Source: Terriglobia bacterium
Lineage (GTDB): Bacteria; Acidobacteriota; Terriglobia; Bryobacterales; Bryobacteraceae
Direction of reading: 5' to 3'
DNA length: 34,302 nucleotides
NCBI GenBank assembly: GCA_020073305.1
Contig: JAIQFK010000039.1
Span: 1-34,302 of the forward strand
Shown here: in pieces, positions 9,701 to 18,485 of the stretch
Layout of the letters: the number at the start of each line of letters is the position of its first letter
How positions within the stretch are numbered: position 1 is the stretch's first letter
The notes under the pieces: model-generated
The model's database searches: none
The model's input: only the letters and a program-made list of their open reading frames with translations
What the model was told of the DNA's origin: nothing
Made by a program: the position numbers and the translations under genes

Positions 9701-10426
9701 CCGGGCGGGCTTTCCGGAGGTTCTGGGAATACCGCGGGCGGCGCCGGAACGCAAAACCCCGACAACCGGTTTGCGGACGTGGCGCTAACCGCCGACGACA
9801 TTCCGAACATCCTGAACATCGCTGGATCCTACGAGTTGCCGTTTGGAAAGGGAAAGCCGTTCCTCTCCGGAAGCCGGCTGGGAAGCGCCATTTTCGGTGG
9901 CTGGACTCTCACGCAAAACTGGAACTTCCAAAACGGCGTGCCGCTTCTTATCACGGCGCCGTGTAACGGCATCCAAAACCAGTGCCGGCCGAATTTCATC
10001 GGCGATCCGAACAAGGGAGCGCATACGCAGAACCAGTGGTTCAATCCGAACGCCTTCCAGGCGGCATTCCAGACGAATCCCGCCATCCTGACCGCGCCCG
10101 ATCCGACCATCTATGACGCATGGTGGCAGTTCGGGAATATGGCTCTGCGCAATGACGGGGTGCGCTCGCCCGGATTCTGGAATACGGATATGTCGCTGAG
10201 CAAAGACTTCCACCTCAGCGAACACAAGTATTTCAGCTTCCGGTGGGAGGTGTATAACGCCCTGAACCACCAGAACCTTGGCATTCCGAATACCTCATGG
10301 TGCCTGCCGCCGAATGCGGATGGATCTACGGACCTGGTCCATCAGTTCGGCTGCCAGTTCGGCAAGATCACCAACGTGCAAACGGATCCGCGCGCGATGC
10401 AGTTCACCGTGAAGTTTACGTTTTAG
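6740..10426 (+). CDS. Oar-like TonB-dependent outer-membrane receptor
   Basis: A 1228-residue protein. ATG 6740 is preferred over GTG 6734 because a perfect AGGAGG (6729-6734) lies 5 nt upstream. Order of parts: signal peptide (residues about 1-24), a carboxypeptidase-regulatory-like beta domain (AIQGTVTDPQGAAVPNVEVT to YTVQFRSKGF), a plug domain (IQPQMLDKVPILGRDIQNLV, then LLPGITQSNG and GANAWYLDGS), and a long outer-membrane barrel ending in MQFTVKFTF with a terminal aromatic residue. This design is typical of the large receptors expanded in Acidobacteriota and of myxobacterial Oar. It likely brings oligomers across the outer membrane with TonB energy. Position after the enzyme-transporter run suggests the same substrate, though it may have its own promoter. 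Confidence 0.9.
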   Translation: MREYVRFFRFAMAAWLALATMQAALDRGAIQGTVTDPQGAAVPNVEVTVTNTATNTSTKVFTTTAGFYLVPELVPGTYTVQFRSKGFSSLDMQNIAVTAGSKATVDGALRVGELAQTVDVSAQAPLIEATASNFSIGIQPQMLDKVPILGRDIQNLVQLLPGITQSNGPSGSTFGFDSQFGGFPDPTHIVGSGISVNGSQGGANAWYLDGSLNAALGPESVVVNPSPDAVSEFNLVDNGLAAEWSRTSGAVVNIVLKSGTNQFHGSGYGSNRNSYFNANNPFDRRSPTGEEFLSPRVNYNDVGGTLGGPIVKNRTFFFFSWDTSLLHENKNQIYNVPTALERSGNFSDRPDLGACPTCMIYDPYSTTGPDANGLFHRAPFAGNIIPQSRIDPLSAYYAASLPTPNFIDPLQQGSSGCGVYCNNFLGAVGSSLTTNNMSIKVDHRFNDKSALFVEYLYNPSYYANFRLPWTGATAQTQGISGAQPYTTANQIFTIGHTQTFGSTLINEFRASYSRQNQIPKQNPSSLVDNSALQQKIQGLNFILDRFGPVPTIGVGGYLGFGPQQWQNGLQGVDAYTLQDNVTKVIGSHTLKGGLMWRRDHNWYNASWGYGLGFGGGLTNDPVTGQGGNGLAQFLLGAVDPGSGTGTFHYPYQTNDYWGFYFQDDYRVNSRLTLNLGLRYDLYGWFRERSNYLANINFSGQNPDVPYPGRIDYFGTAAHPSPNVFPAHKNSLGPRVNFAWTPTSDRKWVVRGGYDIIYSNGISAAFGDQNGGISGPAYANYFGYNGDFTGKRPVFQFSKGAPPLTLPPLNQVKQDNNQFLGTGPQGFLQGSKDPYVEQWSLYVQRELPKNMSLSVGYVGTHGLHLYGDEFRSYDHVPTAVRQQLRDHINDTVPTPAALVPIYGPTISLASLDRPYPQYGNLSINSNPDGFNRYNSLQMKFEKRYSAGLNFMVAYTHQKNIGTPNTGSIIGNTATPTTIGRTVGRASLVPGGLSGGSGNTAGGAGTQNPDNRFADVALTADDIPNILNIAGSYELPFGKGKPFLSGSRLGSAIFGGWTLTQNWNFQNGVPLLITAPCNGIQNQCRPNFIGDPNKGAHTQNQWFNPNAFQAAFQTNPAILTAPDPTIYDAWWQFGNMALRNDGVRSPGFWNTDMSLSKDFHLSEHKYFSFRWEVYNALNHQNLGIPNTSWCLPPNADGSTDLVHQFGCQFGKITNVQTDPRAMQFTVKFTF

Positions 10427-10429
10427 GCG

Positions 10430-10482
10430 AAGGCGGCTTCGACGGCGGACTTGGCGGCGCCAACGTCCAGCGAAGCCGCCTT
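10430..10482 (+). terminator. Intrinsic terminator candidate after the TonB receptor
   Basis: A perfect 12-bp inverted repeat, AAGGCGGCTTCG (10430-10441) and CGAAGCCGCCTT (10471-10482), begins 3 nt after the receptor stop codon and is followed by ttcgatttt. The 29-nt loop is GC-rich and could fold further. It separates the receptor from the oppositely oriented tRNA. On the - strand the trailing side is not T-rich, so it mainly serves the + strand. Confidence 0.65.
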
Positions 10483-10494
10483 TCGATTTTATGA

Positions 10495-10583
10495 TGGTGC
10501 CGGAGGAGGGGGTCGAACCCTCATGACCAGTGAAGGCCGCGGGATTTTGAGTCCCGTGCGTCTGCCAGTTCCGCCACTCCGGC
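10495..10583 (-). tRNA. tRNA-Leu(CAA)
   Basis: On the - strand the acceptor stem is GCCGGAG paired with CTCCGGC, followed by discriminator A and an encoded CCA (10495-10497 on +). The anticodon arm is CGGGA-CTCAAAA-TCCCG, giving anticodon CAA, which reads UUG. A long class II variable arm follows, and the T arm is GAGGG-TTCGACC-CCCTC. All the marks of a leucine tRNA are present and no mismatches were seen in the stems checked. Confidence 0.96.
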
Positions 10584-10600
10584 CGCGGAGATTCGCATTT

Positions 10601-10630
10601 CAGTATAGCAACCCCGGATTCGCTATACTG
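10601..10630. promoter_or_regulatory. Palindromic divergent promoter between tRNA-Leu and comM
   Basis: CAGTATAGC (10601-10609) and GCTATACTG (10622-10630) are perfect 9-bp inverted arms around a 12-bp spacer. Each arm contains TATACT, a near-consensus -10 box, facing outward: on + at 10624-10629, about 20 nt before the comM start, and on - at 10602-10607, about 18 nt before the tRNA 5' end. Clear -35 hexamers were not found. The symmetry could also be an operator. Confidence 0.5.
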
Positions 10631-10649
10631 GTGATCGAGCCCTTCCTGA

Positions 10650-12170
10650 ATGGCGCTGTTCAAGACGCGCAGCGCCGCCGTATACGGCATCGATGCTCAT
10701 CTGATCGATGTCGAAGTCGACATGTATAAGTCTGGCACGGCGCGCGACTTCATCACTGTTGGCATGCCCGATACCGCCGTTCGCGAGAGCCGCGAGCGCA
10801 TTAAATCGGCGTTGATCAACTCCGGATTTGGATTCCCGAACAAAGCGCTCACCATCAACCTGGCTCCGGCGAACGTCCGCAAAGAGGGAGCGGGATTCGA
10901 TCTGCCGATGGCGCTGGGCATTCTCGGCGCGATGGGAACCGTAGCCGCGCTGGATCGTCATCTGGTAGTGGGTGAGCTCTCGCTTGACGGCGCCGTCCGG
11001 CCTGTCCGCGGCGCGCTCTCCATGGCGGTTTGCGCACGCACGCAGGGCATCGAAACCCTAATTCTGCCGGCGGAAAATGCCGCCGAAGCGGCCGTCGTGG
11101 AAGGCGTGCAAGTTTTCGGCGTTAAGCATCTGGCCGAGGCAGTGGCCCTGATCTCGCGGCCCCTGGAGTTCTCACCGGCTATCCCGTTGAACGCGCCGCA
11201 GTTCTCGCCGGAAATCTCCGCTCTGGATTTTCACGATGTCCGCGGCCAGATCACGGCGAAGCGCGCGCTACAGGTGGCGGCAGCGGGCGCTCACAACGTG
11301 CTCATGATAGGGCCGCCGGGCTCGGGCAAGACCATGCTCGCGAAACGCCTGGCTGGCGTGCTGCCGCCGCTGAGCTTCGCCGAAGCCATCGAGACCACCA
11401 AGGTCCACAGCATCGCCGGCATGCTGCCTTCGGGCGAGGGACTGTTGCGCGAACGGCCCTTTCGCGCGCCGCATCACAGTATTTCCGATGCCGGGCTGAT
11501 CGGCGGCGGTTCGGGCATGCCCCGGCCGGGCGAAGTCAGCCTGGCGCATAACGGCGTCCTGTTTCTGGACGAATTTCCGGAGTTCCCGCGCAATGTGCTC
11601 GACCTGCTTCGCCAGCCGATCGAGGACGGCTCGGTCACGATCGCACGCGCCGCCATGACGCTGCACTTTCCCTCGAGCTTTATGTTGATCGCGGCGATGA
11701 ACCCGTGCCCGTGCGGATTCTTTGGCGACTCGACGCGGGAATGCCGTTGCACGCCCGGCATCATCCAGCGCTACCTGAGCAAGATTAGCGGGCCGCTACT
11801 GGACCGTATCGACATCCACATCGAAGTGCCCGCGGTTCCCTACAAGGAACTTCGCGGAAACGGAACCAGCGAAACATCGGCGGAGATTCGGGAGCGCGTG
11901 GAGCGGGCGCAGGCGCTACAGCTCGAGCGGGGTTTCCTCAACTCGCGCATGCCGTCGCGTTTGATTCGCAAGCAATGCGCGCTCGACGATGCCGGTGAGC
12001 GCACGCTGGAATTGGCGGTCCGGAAGATGGGCCTTTCCGCGCGGGCGCACGACCGCATTCTCAAAGTGGCGCGCACCATCGCCGATCTCGACCAATCCGC
12101 CTCCGTCTCCGCCAAGCACCTGGCGGAAGCCGTGCAGTATCGCAGCCTGGATCGGAGCTACTGGACCTGA
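10650..12170 (+). CDS. comM: YifB/ComM-family Mg-chelatase-like AAA+ ATPase
   Basis: A 506-residue full-length protein. Residues about 1-165 are the Lon-protease-like/S5-fold N-terminal domain ([36 protein letters not shown]). The AAA+ core follows, with Walker [11 protein letters not shown] and Walker [13 protein letters not shown] cysteine cluster ([19 protein letters not shown]) is typical of the family. The C-terminal helical lid ends [18 protein letters not shown]. Known members act as helicases in branch migration during integration of transformed DNA (ComM); in many bacteria the role is less clear. No strong Shine-Dalgarno precedes ATG 10650. It converges on the histidine-kinase gene with only 2 nt between the stop codons. 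Confidence 0.93.
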   Translation: MALFKTRSAAVYGIDAHLIDVEVDMYKSGTARDFITVGMPDTAVRESRERIKSALINSGFGFPNKALTINLAPANVRKEGAGFDLPMALGILGAMGTVAALDRHLVVGELSLDGAVRPVRGALSMAVCARTQGIETLILPAENAAEAAVVEGVQVFGVKHLAEAVALISRPLEFSPAIPLNAPQFSPEISALDFHDVRGQITAKRALQVAAAGAHNVLMIGPPGSGKTMLAKRLAGVLPPLSFAEAIETTKVHSIAGMLPSGEGLLRERPFRAPHHSISDAGLIGGGSGMPRPGEVSLAHNGVLFLDEFPEFPRNVLDLLRQPIEDGSVTIARAAMTLHFPSSFMLIAAMNPCPCGFFGDSTRECRCTPGIIQRYLSKISGPLLDRIDIHIEVPAVPYKELRGNGTSETSAEIRERVERAQALQLERGFLNSRMPSRLIRKQCALDDAGERTLELAVRKMGLSARAHDRILKVARTIADLDQSASVSAKHLAEAVQYRSLDRSYWT

Positions 12171-12172
12171 GA

Positions 12173-15100
12173 TCAGGTCACGACGCCAGACAGATTGCCG
12201 CTCTTTGCGATCGACGCCTCGATCACCTGGAAGAGTTGTTTGGGCCGCATCGGCTTGATGACGTAGTCGTCCAATCCGCAATCCGGGCGGCACGGATCGT
12301 TTTCGGCGGTGTGATGCGCCGTGAGAGCGATGATGGGCACGCGACCGCCGGTCCCCTGCTCTCTCTTCCGGATCTCGGCGGTGCATTCATAGCCGTCCAT
12401 CACGGGCATCTGGATGTCCATCAGCACCAGATCGAACTTCTGGCGATCAATTTCCGCCAGCGCTTCGCGGCCGTTGGCCACGGCAGTGACTTCGTAACCT
12501 TTGCTTTCGAGCAGTTTCGCAACCAGTTTCTGGTTGATCAGGTTGTCCTCAGCCAGCAGGATCCGAAACGATTTCGAAACGGTACCGGGCTCAGGACGCC
12601 GTTCGGGGCTGCTGGCCGGCGACGGCAGCGAGTTGGCCGCGACTTGAAACGGGACCGTGAAGTGAAAGGTGCTGCCTCGCTGGGGCAAGTTCTCCGCCCA
12701 GAGACGACCGCCCATCATGGCTACCAGGCGGGATGAAATGGTGAGCCCCAGTCCCGTGCCGCCGTATCTTCGCGTGTTGGAACCGTCCGCCTGCCGGAAG
12801 GCCTCGAAGATCACTTCCATTTTGTCGGCGGGAATGCCGAGACCTGTATCGCGGACCGAGAACTGCACCGTGACGGTTTGATCCATGCGATCCTCGACCC
12901 TGGCCTGCAAATCGATCGAACCCGCTGCCGTAAATTTCACCGAGTTGTCCAGCAGACTCAGCAACACCTGCCGAAGCCGCGCGGCGTCGCCGTGCAGTCC
13001 ATCCGGCACCCCGGGCGCGATCTCGAGGTTGAGTGTCAGGCCCTTCTGATTGGCGGCCGGACGCAGCGCTGCAGCCGCTTCCGCGGTACACCGGCGCAGC
13101 GAGAAATCGACCGGATGCAGCTCCATCCGTCCGGATTCGATTCTCGAAAAATCCAGCACATTGTTCAGCAGGGAGAGCAGAGTCTCCGCGGATGTTCGCG
13201 CCACCGAAAGGTAGTCCCGCTGCAGGGAAGAAAGCTCGGTATCGAGAACCAGATCCGTCATGCCCAGAATGCCATTCATGGGAGTGCGGATCTCGTGACT
13301 CATGTTGGCGAGGAACTCGCTCTTGAGCCGGCTGGCCTCCTCCGCGCGAGCTTTTTGGACCAGCACATTGGCTTTTTCCTTCTGCAGTTCCTGGGTCCTC
13401 TGGTCGACGGCGATCTCGAGCTGCCGCTGTTCTTCCTTCAAGTGAGCGACGCGCCAAGTCCACACCAGGACCACGAGGAGCATAGTCATGGCCCCTTGAA
13501 TCACGCGGGCCCACCAGGACCGCCACCACGGCGGGAGGATCCTAAATGGAAAGCTCGCCGGCTGGGTGCTCCAGACTCCCTCGGGGTTAGAGGCAAGAAC
13601 TTCGAACGTGTACCCTCCGGGCGGCAGGCTGGGGTAGCGAACTTCACGTTGGCTCGTTTCGACCCAATCTTCCTCCAAGCCTTGCAGGCGGTATCGAAAC
13701 CGAACGGACCGTTCGTTGACAAAGCTCAAACCCGCGAAGGTTACCATCAGCGAATGGTGCTGGTATGGAATCTTGATACCGGGAGACGCTTTCACAGACC
13801 CGTCTCCGAACTGCACGGAGGTGAGGACCACCGGGGGTGCAACATTGCCCATCGGGTGTGACGGTGGATGAAAGCGGGAGAGGCCGCGGCTGGTGCCCAG
13901 CCACACACTGCCGTCCGAATCGGCAAACAGCGAGCGGCTCACGGAATCTTCCCAAAGCAGCCCTTGCGCCTGGCCGAAGTGATGCCATTTCTGGCCATCA
14001 AACGCATCCACGCCGTCATTCGAGCTGGCCCACACCCATCCCCGGCTGTCGGTTTGGAGCGAAGCAATCTCGTTGGACTTCAGCCCTTTCCCCTCCGAGA
14101 AGTGCTGCACTTGCGGCCGGCCTTGACGGATCGTGAATCGAGAGACTCCGAGCGCTTCGACATAGCCCAACCAAATGCTGCCGTCCGCCGCTTCTGTCAG
14201 GGTGTCCACGGCATCGCTGCGCAAGCCGTCCTTGGCCGAAAATCGCGTACACCGGCCCTCGTCCATGCGGAGCAACCCTTGGGAACCAGCGAACCACAAG
14301 CTGCCTCTTGAATCGATCAGCATTTGGCCGAAGGTTTCCGCGGCCGAACTCCCGGGCAGTATTTGGCGGTCGAATTTTACAGTTCGGTTGACCGGCGTGC
14401 TTCGAAACAGCGCGCCCTGAGTGACTACCCAGAGGCGCTTTTCGGAATCCAGCACCAGTCCGGTGACGAAGTTGTCGTCGTCCAGCACTCCTAACCGGTA
14501 CGAGCGGACTCTACCGGAACGTGGATCCAGCCGGGAGACACCGCCCGGGGCACTTCCTACCCAAATCGCCCCATCCGCACCGGACGTAATGGCACGCACT
14601 TTGATGCCGCCCAATCCGTCTTTGTCAGTCCATGCGCGCGATATCTTACCGTCGCTACCCATCCGCTGGATGCCGCGCTCCGTGCCAATCCACAGGGTTC
14701 CAGAGCGGTCCCGGTGAATCGCCTGCGAATTGTTTCCCGCCAGGCCCTCCGCGCGGGTCCACGACTGCCATTGGTCATAGCCAAGCCAGCGAGCCAATCC
14801 GGCGCCGGACAACCCGACCCAGACCGAACCTTCGCGGTCCTGAAGGATGCAACAGGTAGGATTGGTGGGGAGGCCCTGCTCGATGCCGATGGTTTCCCAG
14901 ACTCCGCCTCTCAAATGGCCGATCCCCGACTCGGTAGGAACGAAGAGGCGGCCTTCGCGGTCCATTTGCAGGGAGGCGGAGATGGTGGCCGGAGGCAGTC
15001 CGCGATCGCGCGCCATGAACTGCCGCTCGCCTTTCGGACGCACCAGCAGCCTGTGGAGACTACGGATCCACAGGTTGCCTTCCTGGTCGGTCAGGATGGC

Positions 15101-15781
15101 GTCCCATTGATCCGCTGGAATCCCGGCATCCTGAGCGAGAACTTCTGTGCGCTCATGGGCGAGCTTGCACAAGCTATCGCCGCAGCCGAACCAGACGTCT
15201 CCAGCGGGATCGACATGCACTCCATAGACCGCCGGATCGGTAACGAGTGCGGGGTTCGGATACCGCCGGAACTTCAGATCCGGACCGCTGCCCTCGCCGA
15301 CATACAAGCCTTTGGTGGTGCCCACATACAGGCGCCCCTGCGGATCAGAAACAAGGCTGCCCTGGCCGTTGATGCGAACCCACCCGGGCGGATCAACGAA
15401 TTCCATCTGGCCATTGCGCAGGCGCGCGAGCCCGCCGTGGGTTCCGACCCACAGCGTTCCGTCCGGGGTTTCCGCGAGTGCGTCTATCGAGCTGGTGATA
15501 TCGCCGGATTGGAGAAAACCGACGAAGTGCATACCGTCGTAGCGGAACAGCCCTGACGAGGTACCCACCCAAACGAAGCCCGTACGGTCCTGCAACAGGC
15601 AGTGAACTTCTGTGTCATTCAGGCCATCGCCATGGCTGAAATACTTGAACCGGTAGCGCTGACCGAACAGAGAGAGCGGGGCCAGGATCATCAATAGCCC
15701 GATTAGGGCTAACGGTCGTAGACACGTCCGCCTGCCGACTCCTGTCCAATGCACAGTGAGAGAAAACCCTTCCCTTTTCAT
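12173..15781 (-). CDS. Hybrid sensor histidine kinase with periplasmic propeller and receiver domain
   Basis: A 1202-residue protein from ATG 15781; a TTG at 15808 is also in frame. Residues about 18-36 are a signal or membrane segment. About 13 short repeats of the form 'D..G..W.GT..GL.R' (for example [33 protein letters not shown]) make a two-component-regulator propeller, followed by a Y_Y_Y domain ([26 protein letters not shown]), then a transmembrane helix near residue 765. The kinase core has His[12 protein letters not shown] with H829, an N box (LLDNSVKFT), G boxes ([17 protein letters not shown]), and a receiver domain with LLAEDN, phospho-acceptor D1122 ([11 protein letters not shown]) and YVIKP. 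Unlike Bacteroides HTCS proteins it has no DNA-binding output domain, and no response regulator is adjacent. Propeller sensors of this type often detect glycan fragments; the ligand here is unknown. Confidence 0.92.
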   Translation of the reverse strand: MKREGFSLTVHWTGVGRRTCLRPLALIGLLMILAPLSLFGQRYRFKYFSHGDGLNDTEVHCLLQDRTGFVWVGTSSGLFRYDGMHFVGFLQSGDITSSIDALAETPDGTLWVGTHGGLARLRNGQMEFVDPPGWVRINGQGSLVSDPQGRLYVGTTKGLYVGEGSGPDLKFRRYPNPALVTDPAVYGVHVDPAGDVWFGCGDSLCKLAHERTEVLAQDAGIPADQWDAILTDQEGNLWIRSLHRLLVRPKGERQFMARDRGLPPATISASLQMDREGRLFVPTESGIGHLRGGVWETIGIEQGLPTNPTCCILQDREGSVWVGLSGAGLARWLGYDQWQSWTRAEGLAGNNSQAIHRDRSGTLWIGTERGIQRMGSDGKISRAWTDKDGLGGIKVRAITSGADGAIWVGSAPGGVSRLDPRSGRVRSYRLGVLDDDNFVTGLVLDSEKRLWVVTQGALFRSTPVNRTVKFDRQILPGSSAAETFGQMLIDSRGSLWFAGSQGLLRMDEGRCTRFSAKDGLRSDAVDTLTEAADGSIWLGYVEALGVSRFTIRQGRPQVQHFSEGKGLKSNEIASLQTDSRGWVWASSNDGVDAFDGQKWHHFGQAQGLLWEDSVSRSLFADSDGSVWLGTSRGLSRFHPPSHPMGNVAPPVVLTSVQFGDGSVKASPGIKIPYQHHSLMVTFAGLSFVNERSVRFRYRLQGLEEDWVETSQREVRYPSLPPGGYTFEVLASNPEGVWSTQPASFPFRILPPWWRSWWARVIQGAMTMLLVVLVWTWRVAHLKEEQRQLEIAVDQRTQELQKEKANVLVQKARAEEASRLKSEFLANMSHEIRTPMNGILGMTDLVLDTELSSLQRDYLSVARTSAETLLSLLNNVLDFSRIESGRMELHPVDFSLRRCTAEAAAALRPAANQKGLTLNLEIAPGVPDGLHGDAARLRQVLLSLLDNSVKFTAAGSIDLQARVEDRMDQTVTVQFSVRDTGLGIPADKMEVIFEAFRQADGSNTRRYGGTGLGLTISSRLVAMMGGRLWAENLPQRGSTFHFTVPFQVAANSLPSPASSPERRPEPGTVSKSFRILLAEDNLINQKLVAKLLESKGYEVTAVANGREALAEIDRQKFDLVLMDIQMPVMDGYECTAEIRKREQGTGGRVPIIALTAHHTAENDPCRPDCGLDDYVIKPMRPKQLFQVIEASIAKSGNLSGVVT

Positions 15782-15849
15782 TGTCGAAAAGCGGTAATGC
15801 AAAGCCAATATTTACTTTGGTAAAGGAAACTGGATTTATGGCGCCGTGC

Positions 15850-15858
15850 GGGGGGGGG
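15850..15858. repeat. Run of nine G between divergent genes
   Basis: A G9 homopolymer lies in the 177-bp region between the divergent kinase and helicase genes (c-G9-cgg). Runs of this length can change by slipped-strand mispairing. It is not inside a coding frame that I can support. Confidence 0.9.
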
Positions 15859-15930
15859 CGGCTCCATTGGCGCGGAAGATGCCTGGATCTCGGCATTGGA
15901 GGATCGCGAATCGAGGCGCGCGACATGGCG

Positions 15931-15939
15931 TGTTAAAAT
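15931..15939 (+). promoter_or_regulatory. Extended -10 promoter candidate for the helicase gene
   Basis: TGTTAAAAT matches the extended -10 form TGnTAnAAT-like (box TAAAAT at 15934-15939). Transcription would start near 15946, leaving about 13 nt before ATG 15959 and too little room for the upstream TTG (15896) in the same frame to be used. There is no clear -35. Confidence 0.4.
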
Positions 15940-15958
15940 TCAAACTGATCCCCAGCAA

Positions 15959-18295
15959 ATGGATTTTCTTCAAGGGCTAAATCCCCAACAACGCGAAGCC
16001 GTTGACCATACCGAGGGTCCGCTGTTGATCCTGGCCGGCGCCGGCAGCGGCAAAACGCGCGTCATCACCCACCGCATCGCGCACCTCATTAGCCGCCACC
16101 GGGTTCCGGCGTCCGCCATCCTCGCGGTCACCTTTACGAACAAGGCGGCGGATGAAATGCGCACGCGCGTCGCCGCGCTGCTCGAAGGCGAGAGTCTTGC
16201 TTCGTCGCCCAACCTTTCCACGTTTCACTCATTTTGCGTGCGGCTGCTGCGGCGCGATGGCGATCCTCTAACGCAGATCCGGCCCGGATTTACGCGCCGT
16301 TTTTCCATTTACGACGACGAAGACCAGCTTGCGATCATCAAGGCCGCCTTCCGCCATCTTGGCCTGGACGAGAAGTTCATGCAACCGCGGGCCGTGCTCT
16401 CGCGCATCAGCCACTCCAAGAACTGCAAGAAGACCCCGCAGGACCTGTATAAGGAAGCCACCGAACCGAACCTGACCAAGATTGCGGTGATCTTTGAAGA
16501 GTACGAAAAGGCGCTGCGGCAGGCGAACGCTCTGGATTTTGACGATCTGCTCCTGGAGACCGTCCGCCTGCTGTATCACGATGAGGCCACGCGCGCGGGC
16601 TACAACCGGCGGCTCAGTTACCTGATGATTGACGAGTACCAGGACACCAATCGCACCCAATACGAATTGATGCGCCTACTCTCTCAAGCGCACCAGAACG
16701 TGTGCGTGGTAGGTGACGAAGACCAGTCGATCTATAGCTGGCGGGGCGCCGACATCCGCAACATCCTGGATTTCGAGCGCGATTATCCGGGCGCGTTGAC
16801 CATCCGTCTCGAGCAGAATTACCGCTCGACCAAGAACATCCTGGAGGCGGCTAGCGTACTGGTGGCGCGCAACAAAGAACGCAAAGGCAAATGGCTCTGG
16901 ACCGATGCCGGCGCGGGCGAGCCGCTGGGTCTCTACGCGGGATTCGACGCCGAAAACGAAGCGCTGTTCGTCGCGGATTCGATCGAGCGGCTGCTGTCCG
17001 AAAATCCAGGCCAGCGCGTAGCCGTGCTGTACCGCACAAACTTCCAATCGCGGCAAATCGAAGAAGCGCTGCGGCGGTACGGCCGCAAGTACATCGTGGT
17101 AGGTGGATTCAGCTTCTATCAGCGCGCCGAAGTGAAGGACATTATCGCGTATTTGAAGCTCGCGGCTTCGCAGCAGGATTCCATCAGCCTGTTGCGCATC
17201 ATCAATACCCCGGCGCGCGGCATCGGCAAAACCACGGTCGAGCAGATCGAACGTTACGCGCTTGATCACAATCTCGATCTTTGGACCGCCATCGGCCGCA
17301 TGCTCGACGAGAACCAGTTCGCGACGCGCGCGCACGCGGCGCTCGAATCGTTCCGAAAGCTCGTGCAAGAACTGGCAGAGGCTCTGGCCGCTCTGCCGCT
17401 GCACGATGGTTTGCGCTTTATCGAAGACCGCACCGGGTATCGCAAGATGCTCGATCAGGAGAACACGCCCGAATCGGAAGGGCGGATCGAGAACCTCGAC
17501 GAACTGGCGAGCGCCGCTGCCGAAGCGGCCCAGCGGGGTGAGGGCGTCACCGAGTTTCTGGATCACGCGGCGCTGGTGTCGGACGCCGACACGGTGGACG
17601 AGCGCGCGCAGGTGAGCCTGCTGACGCTGCACAATGCCAAGGGCCTGGAATTCCCCATCGTTTTTCTTGCCGGCATGGAAGAGGGCCTTTTCCCGCATAG
17701 CCGCTCCTTCAATTCCGAAGCCATGCTGGAGGAGGAGCGCCGGCTCTGCTACGTGGGCATGACGCGCGCCGAAAAGCGGCTCATCCTGACCTGGGCGCGT
17801 TACCGGAGGCGGTTCGGCGGTGGCGAGCAGGAGCGCTCGATTCCGTCGCGCTTCCTCAGCGAAGTCCCCGCGAACCTGATTGTGAACCTGGGCGGCGATG
17901 ACCGCGGGACTCCGCAGCTTGACCTCACTGCCGAACGCTATGACGGCCGCGAGAGCGCCAAGCGTAGTACGTTCACGGGCAAGACCTATAATTCGCTGGA
18001 GAATATTTCGCACTTTTTCGCGGAGCGCGGCATGCCCTTCCCCGGGCAAAGGCCGGGGCAGCCAACTGGCCAGCAAGCGCCGCGCGCGCCCGTGGTCACA
18101 CGCAGCCTCCCGTCTGCTCCGCCGCCACCCAAGAAGCCGGCGCGCACCGGCATGACGGTCGAGCATCCGAAGTACGGTACCGGGACGGTGGTGCGACGCG
18201 AAGGGGAAGGCGATGATGCTAAGATCACCGTCAGCTTCCCTCGTTACGGTTTGAAGAAGCTAATTGAAAAATACGCTGGACTGAAAAAGAGCTGA
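15959..18295 (+). CDS. pcrA: UvrD/PcrA-type superfamily 1A DNA helicase
   Basis: A 778-residue protein. Start ATG 15959 gives MDFLQGLNPQQREAV, the normal PcrA/UvrD beginning; the frame extends upstream to a TTG that lacks support. Motifs in order: Q motif LNPQQREAV, Walker A GAGSGKT (27-33), TFTNKAADEM, LDFDDLL, motif II DEYQDTN, motif III GDEDQSIYSWRGAD, motif IV EQNYRS, motif V TLHNAKGLEFPIVFL, motif VI EERRLCYVGMTRAEKRL. The C-terminus carries the PcrA/UvrD tudor-like segment (VEHPKYGTGTVVRREGEGDD), known in relatives to contact RNA polymerase. Role: 3'-5' unwinding in mismatch and nucleotide-excision repair and removal of blocked complexes. The stop codon overlaps the start of a small basic ORF. 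Confidence 0.95.
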   Translation: MDFLQGLNPQQREAVDHTEGPLLILAGAGSGKTRVITHRIAHLISRHRVPASAILAVTFTNKAADEMRTRVAALLEGESLASSPNLSTFHSFCVRLLRRDGDPLTQIRPGFTRRFSIYDDEDQLAIIKAAFRHLGLDEKFMQPRAVLSRISHSKNCKKTPQDLYKEATEPNLTKIAVIFEEYEKALRQANALDFDDLLLETVRLLYHDEATRAGYNRRLSYLMIDEYQDTNRTQYELMRLLSQAHQNVCVVGDEDQSIYSWRGADIRNILDFERDYPGALTIRLEQNYRSTKNILEAASVLVARNKERKGKWLWTDAGAGEPLGLYAGFDAENEALFVADSIERLLSENPGQRVAVLYRTNFQSRQIEEALRRYGRKYIVVGGFSFYQRAEVKDIIAYLKLAASQQDSISLLRIINTPARGIGKTTVEQIERYALDHNLDLWTAIGRMLDENQFATRAHAALESFRKLVQELAEALAALPLHDGLRFIEDRTGYRKMLDQENTPESEGRIENLDELASAAAEAAQRGEGVTEFLDHAALVSDADTVDERAQVSLLTLHNAKGLEFPIVFLAGMEEGLFPHSRSFNSEAMLEEERRLCYVGMTRAEKRLILTWARYRRRFGGGEQERSIPSRFLSEVPANLIVNLGGDDRGTPQLDLTAERYDGRESAKRSTFTGKTYNSLENISHFFAERGMPFPGQRPGQPTGQQAPRAPVVTRSLPSAPPPPKKPARTGMTVEHPKYGTGTVVRREGEGDDAKITVSFPRYGLKKLIEKYAGLKKS

Positions 18296-18453
18296 TGAAT
18301 ACACAAAAAATTACCGACAAAGCGGAACGGAAGAAGTTGAAGCGGGTTGCACGCAAAAAAGCGCCGCCCAAAGCCAAGCGGGCTTCCGGGGTCGCACGAG
18401 GATCTCAGAAGAGAAAGATCACAAGGGCTGCGCAGGGCCAACGCAAGCGCTAG
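18295..18453 (+). CDS. 52-residue very basic protein coupled to the helicase gene (unrecognised)
   Basis: An ORF of 52 codons whose ATG at 18295 shares its A with the helicase TGA (tgATG), the arrangement for coupled translation. It starts MNTQKITDKAERKKLKRVAR and ends in RKR, with 12 lysines and 9 arginines in 52 residues and only two acidic residues after the start (D8, E11). It has no predicted hydrophobic core or cysteine. The composition recalls small ribosomal proteins or histone-tail-like DNA/RNA-binding peptides, but I do not recognise a family. It is a real reading frame by position and coupling; expression is not shown. It could bind nucleic acid with the helicase, or be a fortuitous extension. 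Confidence 0.6.
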   Translation: MNTQKITDKAERKKLKRVARKKAPPKAKRASGVARGSQKRKITRAAQGQRKR

Positions 18454-18485
18454 TTATCGCGCGGGGCATTCGCGGTCGAGCAGGA

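Noticed and set aside
15811-15824. TTTAC-tttg-GTAAA dyad upstream of the kinase gene
   Set aside because: Only 5-bp arms in AT-rich DNA; could be an operator but nothing else supports it.
16676-18166. 496-codon - strand frame opposite the helicase
   Set aside because: The helicase motifs are intact on +; the opposite frame has no recognisable family and is a codon-bias shadow.
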